Positions 1 through 6,725 of a DNA stretch of 22,365 nucleotides are shown here, one piece after another. The number at the start of each line of letters is the position of its first letter. The stretch's first letter is position 1. A program made the position numbers and the translations under genes. The notes beneath the pieces were generated by a model. That model was not told the origin of the DNA, did no database searches, and was given only the letters and a program-made list of their open reading frames with translations. The DNA is from Cyclobacteriaceae bacterium. GTDB lineage: Bacteria; Bacteroidota; Bacteroidia; Cytophagales; Cyclobacteriaceae. The DNA lies in contig VFKK01000223.1 in assembly GCA_009885605.1 (NCBI GenBank), positions 1 through 22,365 of the forward strand, written 5' to 3'.

Positions 1-102
1 GAGGAGTTTCAGGCGAAAGCCACACTTCAATCCATCGTGGAAAACTCTACGAATGCAGAAATCAAATCCACGGCTCAGGCTAAACTTCAAACCCTAAACT
101 AA
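1..102 (+). CDS. C-terminal end of a probable tetratricopeptide-repeat protein (partial)
   Basis: An open frame enters from the left edge and stops with TAA at 100-102. The 33 visible residues (starting EEFQAKATLQSIVENS and ending AKLQTLN) form an amphipathic helical pattern rich in A, K, E and Q. This resembles the last helices of a TPR protein, such as those often found beside TonB-receptor-like barrels in Bacteroidota. The next gene starts 3 bases after the stop, so the two are probably cotranscribed. No domain can be named firmly from so short a piece; the TPR assignment is inference from residue pattern and context. Confidence 0.55.
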   Translation, partial: EEFQAKATLQSIVENSTNAEIKSTAQAKLQTLN

Positions 103-105
103 ACC

Positions 106-1794
106 ATGAAAAAGCTAGCAATATCTTTTCTTTTGACCGGAGCAGTTTGTTGGATTTCCGGTGAGGCAGTTGCCCAGACAAAAACCAAAGGTGAGGTAAC
201 AGATCAGGAATTTGTGATCCGAAAGGACCGTGTTCTGAGTGTGCCAACACAGCCGCGGATTTATGAGAAATTACCTGTTTTGCCTCAGCCAAAAGGTCTG
301 AGTGATTTCAACTATCCGATCACTCCGATTGATTTGAGTTTGCCGCGGCTGACTCTGGAGGCAACTCCTTTGGAGAAAAAGTACGCGCCACCCAGACTGG
401 ATTTATATCCGGGATTTGTGCGTGCAGGCTACGGGAATTTTGCTTCACCGCTTTTGGAAATGCGATACATGGCGACCAAAGTTGCAGACTTCAATTATGC
501 GTTGCAGCTGAATCACCAAAGCTTTGGAAAAGGTCCGGTTATGGGTGAACAATCAGCCGATTCTCATACCAATTTCGGTGCTGATGCGAGTTATTTCGCG
601 GGGCTTTTCGAAGTCTATGGAGGACTGAAATGGAATCAGGATAAGTATTCCTTCTATGGAGTTAATCCTTCGGTATTTGAAGACCCTGCTTTTGAAACCT
701 CTGACAACGTACTGAATGCAATACAATTCAGGGCTGGTGTCCGTGAAATAGAGAAAACTGGCCCTTTTACGTATGAAGCCGAACTAAGCTTCCGAAATTT
801 CAAGGACAGCTACATGGTGACCGAAAATGAGATTGGGATTCAGGGAACTGTGAAATTCAGACCAAGCGATGACTGGACAGGAAAGGTTGGTATGTCTTAT
901 TTCACAACCAATCCTGAAGATTTAAATTATTCGGAGAACAGGAATTATTTCGCGATCAGACCGGAAGTATCTTACAAGTATGATGCGTTTCGCTTTTCCG
1001 CAGGACTGAATGTTGTCTCAGAAAATGACTCTATTGCTGATAAATCAAGTGATTTCCGAATCTTCCCGGTTTTGAAAGCCAGCTATCAGTTTGCTGAAGA
1101 GTTTGGATTCTACGGAGAGTTTTCCGGAGATGTAAAGCGGAATACTTATTTCAGCTTTGTGAAAGAAAACTCGTTTCTGGGTCCAAGTGAGCAACTTCTG
1201 AACACGGTCAATAATTACAAAATCCAGGGTGGGATAGAAGGTCAGTTTCAGGAATCTTTCCACTACAAAGCAGGCATCGATGTAAGTCGATACAATCAGC
1301 TGTATTTCTTTGTGAACTCGGCCTTAGATTCACCACGATTTGAAATAGTTTACGATGACAAGTCAACCGTTTTCAACATCAACGCCGAGTTGGGATTCAG
1401 GATTTCTGAGATGTACACGCTTGGAAGCCGATTGGATTTGTATCAATATGATCTGAATGCTCAGCAAGAAGCCTGGCACAGACCTACTTGGGAAGTGCGT
1501 GTGAATAATCAAATCAAACCAGTGGAACAATTGCTGATTCAGGCGAACGTGAATTTTATGGGAGGCTTAAAAGCGAGAGGTATTTTGGATTCGGATTTCG
1601 GAATTCCAGATTCATTCCCGGTTGTAAACCTAAAAACTATCGCAGATCTACAGCTGAAGGCCGATTATAAAATCACGGATCGAATCTCTGTTTTTGCAGA
1701 AGGAAATAACCTCCTTAATGGCAAAAACACACGTTGGCTGAATTATCCTGTTCGGGGAATCCAGTTGATTGGCGGAGCTTCTTTCAAATTCTAA
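106..1794 (+). CDS. TonB-dependent-receptor-like outer-membrane beta-barrel protein
   Basis: The protein has 562 residues. It starts with a classical signal peptide (MKKLAISFLLTGAVCWISG, probable cleavage after AVA near residue 23). After a proline-rich stretch (about 45-100) comes a long series of alternating aromatic/polar strands typical of an outer-membrane barrel. It ends in a terminal phenylalanine (GGASFKF), the usual signal for barrel insertion. No plug domain or carboxypeptidase-like N-terminal domain is visible, and it is shorter than a full SusC/TonB receptor. It is therefore better called a plug-less barrel of the family often auto-annotated as TonB-dependent receptor. The final strands (EGNNLLNGKNTRW) match the TonB-receptor C-terminal pattern. 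It lies 3 bases after the upstream gene and 68 bases before the SPOR-ExbB-ExbD-TonB genes, which could energise it. Its substrate is unknown. Confidence 0.75.
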   Translation: MKKLAISFLLTGAVCWISGEAVAQTKTKGEVTDQEFVIRKDRVLSVPTQPRIYEKLPVLPQPKGLSDFNYPITPIDLSLPRLTLEATPLEKKYAPPRLDLYPGFVRAGYGNFASPLLEMRYMATKVADFNYALQLNHQSFGKGPVMGEQSADSHTNFGADASYFAGLFEVYGGLKWNQDKYSFYGVNPSVFEDPAFETSDNVLNAIQFRAGVREIEKTGPFTYEAELSFRNFKDSYMVTENEIGIQGTVKFRPSDDWTGKVGMSYFTTNPEDLNYSENRNYFAIRPEVSYKYDAFRFSAGLNVVSENDSIADKSSDFRIFPVLKASYQFAEEFGFYGEFSGDVKRNTYFSFVKENSFLGPSEQLLNTVNNYKIQGGIEGQFQESFHYKAGIDVSRYNQLYFFVNSALDSPRFEIVYDDKSTVFNINAELGFRISEMYTLGSRLDLYQYDLNAQQEAWHRPTWEVRVNNQIKPVEQLLIQANVNFMGGLKARGILDSDFGIPDSFPVVNLKTIADLQLKADYKITDRISVFAEGNNLLNGKNTRWLNYPVRGIQLIGGASFKF

Positions 1795-1862
1795 GATTGT
1801 TTACAGGCTGGGGTTGGGGTTTACCTTCATTTGGTTTAGTTTCGTAGCTTTCCTCTACACTC

Positions 1863-2660
1863 ATGGCTTCAACAACTTCTGATAACTCGCAATGGACTGA
1901 TCCCAAGGATTACGGGCTCCCGTTTGTGGAAATTACTCCGCTTAAGCCTGTTCCGGTCTCGAAGGAGAAAAAGAAAGAGCCTGTAAAGTTGGAAGTTCTT
2001 CAGGAGCCAGAGCCCGTTGCTATTGAAACTTCCCCGGAATTGAAATCCGAACCGAAAAAATTTGCTCCCATTCCAAGGGAAGCAACCGAAATTCCGGAAA
2101 AGAAATCCTCAAATTCATGGATTTGGATTGCAGCTATTTTGGCCATCGCAATTATTGGTGTGATCATTTTCCAGATCCAAAAAGGAGGCACTTTCGATCC
2201 AACTGAAAATGCTTCTGAAACCGAGTCTTCAGCCCTTGAAAACAATCAAAACCAGGTCGCTGAAGAATTAAAAAATACCCCTGCTCAGGAAATTCAAACG
2301 CCTGAAAATCAACAAACTATTACAGATTCAACCAGTATTCAAATCCAACCTGCGCAAACTCCTCAAACTGGTACAACTATTGAGAGTAAGCAGTCAGGAA
2401 CTTTGGTGCGAATCGAAAGCAAAAAAGACAGACCTCAGTATTTCATCGTGGTGGGAAGCCTCCCAAGTGAAGCGCTGGCGGTCAAGGAAGCTGCCCTGTA
2501 TTACGATCGGGCGTCCACAATTTTCCTGATCTCACCATACGACGATGTGACAAACTATCGTTTGGCGATTGGGGCTTTCGGAAGCTTTTCCTCAGCAACT
2601 GCTGAATTGGAACGCACCAAAGGGCTCTACACAGAAGCCTTATGGATTTTGAAATATTAA
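1863..2660 (+). CDS. SPOR-domain membrane protein
   Basis: The protein has 265 residues and a bitopic layout. A cytoplasmic proline/lysine/glutamate-rich region (1-82) is followed by one membrane helix (about 86-104, starting WIWIAAILAIAIIGV). Then comes a low-complexity Q/T/E/S-rich periplasmic linker (105-195) and a C-terminal SPOR-like domain (about 195-265, from YFIVVGSLPS through RLAIGAFGSFSSATAEL). SPOR domains bind denuded septal peptidoglycan, so this protein may act at the cell wall or division site. It stops one base before exbB and heads the tight exbB-exbD-tonB-folC-trmB run. A role linking TonB machinery to peptidoglycan is inference. The ATG at 1863 is the first in frame and gives a well-formed protein. 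Confidence 0.8.
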   Translation: MASTTSDNSQWTDPKDYGLPFVEITPLKPVPVSKEKKKEPVKLEVLQEPEPVAIETSPELKSEPKKFAPIPREATEIPEKKSSNSWIWIAAILAIAIIGVIIFQIQKGGTFDPTENASETESSALENNQNQVAEELKNTPAQEIQTPENQQTITDSTSIQIQPAQTPQTGTTIESKQSGTLVRIESKKDRPQYFIVVGSLPSEALAVKEAALYYDRASTIFLISPYDDVTNYRLAIGAFGSFSSATAELERTKGLYTEALWILKY

Positions 2661-2661
2661 T

Positions 2662-3354
2662 ATGACGCTACTACAAACCCTCAGTACAGATTCTCTCACC
2701 AACATAGAAGGACTCGCAGCCGCTGCTTCTACCAAAGAACCCATCGGACTTCTTGATCTTTTGATCACGGGAGGTTACATGATGATTCCGCTTTACCTCC
2801 TTTTTGTACTTGCGATCTTCATCTTTTTTGAGCGATTGATCACACTTAGAAAAGCATCAAACACATCTTCTCATTTAATGGATCAGGTGAAAATCCTCGT
2901 TCAAAGCGGACAAATAGAAAAAGCAAAAATCATTTGTGCCGGTGAAAAAACTCCGGTAGCCAATATGATAGCAAAAGGAATTGAGCGAATTGGCTCCCCT
3001 TTGAAAAATATCGAAGTTGCGATCGAGAATGTCGGTAAAGTTGAAATCTACAAACTTGAGAAAAATCTAAACCTGCTTGCGACTGTTTCCGGTGCAGCTC
3101 CGATGATCGGATTCCTTGGTACAGTTACGGGTATGATTCAGGCGTTCATTGCGATAGCACAAGAAGAGGGAATGGTTTCACCAAAACTCCTTTCTTCAGG
3201 TATCTATGAAGCCATGGTCACGACGGCGGCAGGATTGGTGGTTGGTATTTTAGCCTACTTGGGCTATAATTATTTGGTAACCCAAGTTTCCAAATTGGTG
3301 CACAACATGGAGTACTCTTCCATTGAGTTTATTGACCTGCTTCAAGACAAATAA
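2662..3354 (+). CDS. exbB: MotA/TolQ/ExbB proton-channel family protein
   Basis: The protein has 230 residues, the usual length for ExbB/TolQ. There are three membrane segments: about 32-56 (GGYMMIPLYLLFVLAIFIFF), about 138-160 (containing APMIGFLGTVTGMIQAF) and about 180-205 (TTAAGLVVGILAYLGYNYL). The GFLGTVTGMI...F signature with the following T/A-rich helix is the hallmark of the family. In the inner membrane it forms the proton-conducting pentamer that houses ExbD and drives TonB. Only 1 base separates it from the SPOR gene and 2 bases from exbD, so coupled translation is likely. TolQ cannot be excluded on sequence alone, but the neighbouring tonB-like gene and the absence of tolA/tolB/pal favour ExbB. 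Confidence 0.9.
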   Translation: MTLLQTLSTDSLTNIEGLAAAASTKEPIGLLDLLITGGYMMIPLYLLFVLAIFIFFERLITLRKASNTSSHLMDQVKILVQSGQIEKAKIICAGEKTPVANMIAKGIERIGSPLKNIEVAIENVGKVEIYKLEKNLNLLATVSGAAPMIGFLGTVTGMIQAFIAIAQEEGMVSPKLLSSGIYEAMVTTAAGLVVGILAYLGYNYLVTQVSKLVHNMEYSSIEFIDLLQDK

Positions 3355-3356
3355 CC

Positions 3357-3746
3357 ATGGCACTTCAGTCAAAAAATAAGGTCGATTCGTCATTCAGTAT
3401 GTCATCTATGACAGATATTATTTTTCTGTTGTTGATCTTTTTCATGCTGACTTCCTCTTTCATTACACCTTCAGGACTTCCTGTAAACCTTCCTTCCAGT
3501 GAGACTACGGATATTGTCATGCAGGAAGTTACGGTGACAGTGACGAAGGATTTACGGTTTTCTGTCAATGACAGAGTTGTCTCCAGAGAGCAAATAAAAG
3601 GAGAGTTGGCTGCGCTTTTGGAAGGAAAAAAAGGTCAGGTTGTATTGCACATTGACAAGGAAGTTCCCGTTGAATACCTTGTAGAAATAGGCGGTATTGC
3701 CGCTGGATTGGAAGCAAACGTTTCAATCGCTACAAAACCTTACTAA
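3357..3746 (+). CDS. exbD: ExbD/TolR biopolymer transport protein
   Basis: The protein has 129 residues, in the family's usual range. A short cytoplasmic N-terminus is followed by one membrane helix (about 18-40, MTDIIFLLLIFFMLTSSFI). That helix carries the conserved proton-relaying aspartate, Asp20, in the TDIIF motif. The periplasmic domain (45-129) has the alternating strand pattern of ExbD (VVLHIDKEVPVEYLVEIGGI). With ExbB it forms the proton-driven motor of the TonB system. It starts 2 bases after exbB and ends 3 bases before tonB. Confidence 0.9.
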   Translation: MALQSKNKVDSSFSMSSMTDIIFLLLIFFMLTSSFITPSGLPVNLPSSETTDIVMQEVTVTVTKDLRFSVNDRVVSREQIKGELAALLEGKKGQVVLHIDKEVPVEYLVEIGGIAAGLEANVSIATKPY

Positions 3747-3749
3747 GTC

Positions 3750-4709
3750 ATGGAATATTGGGACGCAGATAAAGAAGAAAGTCAAAGCAAAAAGAAGTCG
3801 TGGATCATCACGATTGCTTTTAATGTGCTTTTGCTTGTTGCGTTCTATTTTATTGTGGTTTGGAAGCAGCCGATTCCACCGCTTCCTACTTTCGGTTTGG
3901 AGCTGAATCTTGGTTTTACGCCGACAGGTTCGGGTGATCGAAACAGTCCAAATGCCCCTTCTGAAACTCAAACTCCGGTAACTGAAGCTGCGGCACCGGG
4001 AGAAATTGCGGAAGCGGTAACACAACCTGCGACTCCTGCGCCAAGTCCAAAGACAGAAACTGCAAAGCCAAAAGCTGCCACTAAGCCGGCTGCAAATCAG
4101 GCTGTAACTACAAAACCATCTCCAATCAAAGGAGTAGAGAAAGCTTCTGAAGCGACAAAAAAACCAGAGCCCGCCAAAACTGAGCCTACTAAAACAGTAA
4201 CCGCTCCGGCGAAATCAGAAGCTTCAACTACTTCTCAAAAAGCCCCCGAAAAACCAAAAGTAGATCAGAGAGCGGTGATGGGTGCAGGCGGAACTGCAGG
4301 TAAAGGAACTCAGCCTGCCTCAGGGGGTGCACAGGGAAGCTCCACAGCAAAAGGTGATGAGGGCGATCCAAAAGGAACTGTCGACGGCAGAGCGATCATG
4401 GGAACAGGAAGCGGAAAAGGAACTAATTCAGGTGCGGGCTATAGTCTGGATTTGGCTGGGTGGGATTTTGCATCAAGACCAGCGATCAATGACAAAGTAT
4501 CTACCCGTAATGGTCGGATTGTTTTCAAAATCACCGTCGATGACAATGGTCGTGTCGTTCAGGCGGTTCCGCTTGAGTACAACGTTTCCAATGATGTCCT
4601 GGCCTATTACCGTCAGGTTGTCAATCAGATTTCTTTTAAAACTCAGCAAGGAGGAACTGCCGCTGAGTTTTCCACCGGAAAAATAACATTTGTCATCAAG
4701 GTAGATTAA
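3750..4709 (+). CDS. tonB: TonB-like energy transducer
   Basis: The protein has 319 residues. A cytoplasmic N-terminus (1-18) precedes one membrane anchor (about 19-37, WIITIAFNVLLLVAFYFIV). A long low-complexity A/P/K/T/E region (about 65-170) is suited to spanning the periplasm, followed by a glycine-rich segment with a repeated D-x-R-A-[VI]-M-G motif (about 171 and 211). The C-terminal domain (about 225-319) has the TonB_C-like pattern GRIVFKITVDDNGRVV...AYYRQVVNQISFK. It would transmit proton-motive force from ExbB/ExbD to outer-membrane receptors, and the barrel gene at 106-1794 is a candidate partner. The C-terminal domain is divergent, so TolA-like is an alternative, but the residue pattern and context support TonB. 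Confidence 0.8.
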   Translation: MEYWDADKEESQSKKKSWIITIAFNVLLLVAFYFIVVWKQPIPPLPTFGLELNLGFTPTGSGDRNSPNAPSETQTPVTEAAAPGEIAEAVTQPATPAPSPKTETAKPKAATKPAANQAVTTKPSPIKGVEKASEATKKPEPAKTEPTKTVTAPAKSEASTTSQKAPEKPKVDQRAVMGAGGTAGKGTQPASGGAQGSSTAKGDEGDPKGTVDGRAIMGTGSGKGTNSGAGYSLDLAGWDFASRPAINDKVSTRNGRIVFKITVDDNGRVVQAVPLEYNVSNDVLAYYRQVVNQISFKTQQGGTAAEFSTGKITFVIKVD

Positions 4710-4712
4710 CTC

Positions 4713-6065
4713 ATGAATTACCAGGAGACGCTGGATTATCTTTTTTATGCCTTGCCCATGTTTCAGCGGGTAGGAGCTTCAGCGTTCAAAAAAGATCTTC
4801 ATAATACGATCGAGCTTTGTAATCATCTGGGGAATCCAGAGAGGAAATTCAAATCGATCCATATTGCCGGCACCAACGGAAAGGGAAGCACTTCTCATAC
4901 GCTGGCTGCAGTGCTTCAATCCGCTGGTTACAAAACCGGGCTTTACACTTCCCCACATCTTAAGTCTTTCACCGAACGAATCCGAATTGACGGAAAGGAA
5001 ATCTCCGAAGATGCTGTTGTTCAATTTGTGGCAGAGAATAAAGAATTCCTTGACGAACTAAAACCGAGCTTTTTTGAAATGACTGTCGGGATGGCTTTCT
5101 GGTATTTTGTGCGGGAGAAAGTCGATATCGCCGTGATTGAAGTTGGGATGGGAGGAAAGTTTGATAGCACAAATCTCGTCACGCCCGAACTTTGCATTAT
5201 CACCAATATTGGTTGGGATCATATGCAGTTTCTTGGCAACACGCTTCCGCTGATTGCGGGAGAGAAGGCAGGGATCATTAAGCACCGTGTTCCTGTCATA
5301 ATTTCCCAAACTCAGGAGGAAACAAGTTCAGTTTTCAAGGAGAAGGCTTCTGAGATGCAGGCGCCGATTGTTTTTGCAGATCAGGTTTGGAAGGTTAAAA
5401 AAGACGGAAGTCCCGATAGCCATCGGGAGAAGACGGAAGACGGAAGTAATAAAAATCAAGAGCCAAGAACCCAGAATCAAGAAAGAAGTGCAATTTTTCA
5501 AATTGAGAAAGAAGGATCATTTCAACAAATCCGTTTTGGGCTTTTGGGAGATTATCAGAGGTTTAATCTTCCCGGGATTTTGGGAGGTGTCTCCGAATTA
5601 CGAAAACAAGGCTGGGAAATATCTGATGAAAGTTTAGCAACCGGGCTTGCAGAAGTAACAACATTGACCGGATTGAAAGGTCGTTGGCAGATTCTTGCCG
5701 AAAAGCCGCTTACCATTTGCGATACTGGTCACAACGAACCCGGGATTAAAGAGATTCTGGATCAGCTAAAAACCTATTCATTCAAGGAACTTTGGATGGT
5801 AATAGGCATGGTTCAGGATAAAGATATTTCAAAGATTTTGGCCCTACTCCCAAAGGAAGCCAACTATATTTTTTGCCAGGCGGAAATCCCCAGAGCCTTG
5901 GCAGCAGACCAGCTTGCAGCAAAAGCACTGGAAGAAGGACTGAAAGGCCGAGTGATTCCAAACGTAAGCGAGGCTTACAACTTTGCCCGAAAAAATGCAG
6001 GACAGGATGACCTGATATTTGTGGGAGGGAGTACTTTTGTGGTCGCAGAAATTGAAGACCTATAA
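4713..6065 (+). CDS. folC: Bifunctional dihydrofolate synthase / folylpolyglutamate synthase, with an in-frame repeat-derived insert
   Basis: FolC adds glutamate to dihydropteroate and to folates with ATP, giving dihydrofolate and the retained polyglutamate cofactors. The protein has 450 residues. The Mur-ligase P-loop is at about 50-62 (HIAGTNGKGSTSH). The catalytic region GMGGKFDSTN follows near residue 150, and the C-terminal domain carries DTGHNEPG. It is somewhat longer than the usual 420-430 residues. The excess lies in a polar low-complexity stretch (about residues 228-258, containing DGSPDSHREKTEDGSN) encoded by repeat-like DNA at about 5398-5490; see the separate repeat entry. The frame stays open through it and all catalytic motifs are outside it, so the enzyme is probably active. 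It starts 3 bases after tonB, and trmB follows with no gap. Confidence 0.92.
   Translation: MNYQETLDYLFYALPMFQRVGASAFKKDLHNTIELCNHLGNPERKFKSIHIAGTNGKGSTSHTLAAVLQSAGYKTGLYTSPHLKSFTERIRIDGKEISEDAVVQFVAENKEFLDELKPSFFEMTVGMAFWYFVREKVDIAVIEVGMGGKFDSTNLVTPELCIITNIGWDHMQFLGNTLPLIAGEKAGIIKHRVPVIISQTQEETSSVFKEKASEMQAPIVFADQVWKVKKDGSPDSHREKTEDGSNKNQEPRTQNQERSAIFQIEKEGSFQQIRFGLLGDYQRFNLPGILGGVSELRKQGWEISDESLATGLAEVTTLTGLKGRWQILAEKPLTICDTGHNEPGIKEILDQLKTYSFKELWMVIGMVQDKDISKILALLPKEANYIFCQAEIPRALAADQLAAKALEEGLKGRVIPNVSEAYNFARKNAGQDDLIFVGGSTFVVAEIEDL
5401..5487 (+). repeat. Repeat-like palindromic element embedded in frame in folC
   Basis: Three copies of AGACGGAAG (5402-5410, 5431-5439, 5438-5446) surround a perfect 7-bp stem, TCCCGAT-AGCC-ATCGGGA (5411-5428). 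Directly downstream is a second simple segment in which AATCAAGA occurs twice (5454-5461 and 5475-5482) with CCAAGAA between them. The composition is purine-rich and unlike the rest of folC. The encoded residues are a polar D/S/E/K/N/Q string. From memory, similar stem and AAGACGGAAG-type motifs are dispersed between genes in Cytophagales genomes, so this is probably one such element inserted without breaking the frame. The family identity is unverified. Confidence 0.6.
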
Positions 6066-6725
6066 ATGAGCAGAAGAAAGCTGGTTCGGTTTGCAGAAAA
6101 CGAACAGAATCCCAACGTAATCCAGTTTGGAAAACCCATTTTTGAAGAAATTAGAGGCAACTGGAACGAGAAACAATTCGAAAATCAAAACCCGATTGTA
6201 GTTGAACTGGCCTGTGGAAGAGGGGAGTTTACCGTGGGTTTAGGCCGTGTTTTCACTGATCAAAATTTCATCGGAGTCGATATCAAAGGAAGCCGAATCT
6301 GGAAGGGAAGCTCAACGGCCACTGAAGAAGGGATTCATAATGTGGCTTTCCTCCGGACACAGATTCAACAGTTGGAGAAGTTTTTTGCCGGAGGCGAAAT
6401 CTCTGAACTCTGGATTACTTTTCCCGATCCCTATCCAAGAGAGGGCGACGAGAAGCGGAGATTGACTTCACCGAGATTTCTGGAAATGTACAAGGCTATG
6501 CTTAAAGCCGGAGGTATCGTCCATTTCAAAACAGATAATACCGATCTTTTCAATTACTCCCTTGAGTTGGTTCAATCAAGAGAAGATATCGAAGTGATTG
6601 GATTTACCAGTGATTTCTACCAAAGCGAATGGAAAGATGATCACTTTGGTATCAAGACCAAGTATGAAAAGATGTTTTCGGACAAAGGTGAAAAGATTAA
6701 ATACCTGAAGTTCAGGTTTGTCTAA
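6066..6725 (+). CDS. trmB: tRNA (guanine(46)-N7)-methyltransferase
   Basis: The enzyme transfers a methyl group from SAM to N7 of G46 in the tRNA variable loop. It has 219 residues, typical for TrmB. The SAM-binding motif is at 46-56 (VVELACGRGEF), followed by the acidic GVDIKG (70-75), which includes the acidic residue of the second SAM motif. The substrate signature WITFPDPYP is at about 116-124, and the C-terminal TKYEKMF...IKYLKF corresponds to the conserved TxYE region. Its ATG follows the folC stop directly. Its stop overlaps the stop of the opposing kinase gene by 4 bases (CTAA, 6722-6725). Residues 190-218 are encoded by DNA that recurs almost unchanged at 9261-9345, which suggests that the present 3' end may have arrived with the kinase gene or been duplicated. 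Confidence 0.93.
   Translation: MSRRKLVRFAENEQNPNVIQFGKPIFEEIRGNWNEKQFENQNPIVVELACGRGEFTVGLGRVFTDQNFIGVDIKGSRIWKGSSTATEEGIHNVAFLRTQIQQLEKFFAGGEISELWITFPDPYPREGDEKRRLTSPRFLEMYKAMLKAGGIVHFKTDNTDLFNYSLELVQSREDIEVIGFTSDFYQSEWKDDHFGIKTKYEKMFSDKGEKIKYLKFRFV
6635..6719 (+). repeat. Direct repeat, copy 1 (3' end of functional trmB)
   Basis: These 85 bases match 9261-9345 with a single mismatch (A6669 versus C9295), at an offset of 2626. The match ends abruptly at both sides: before AGATGATCAC on the left and after CAGGTTT on the right. The copies bracket the hybrid histidine kinase gene and its upstream region. Confidence 0.95.

Noticed and set aside
5368..5637. Possible frameshift or split in folC suggested by an open second frame across the insert
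   Set aside because: The folC frame is open throughout and all motifs on both sides are in the same frame; the second frame is a by-product of purine-rich sequence.
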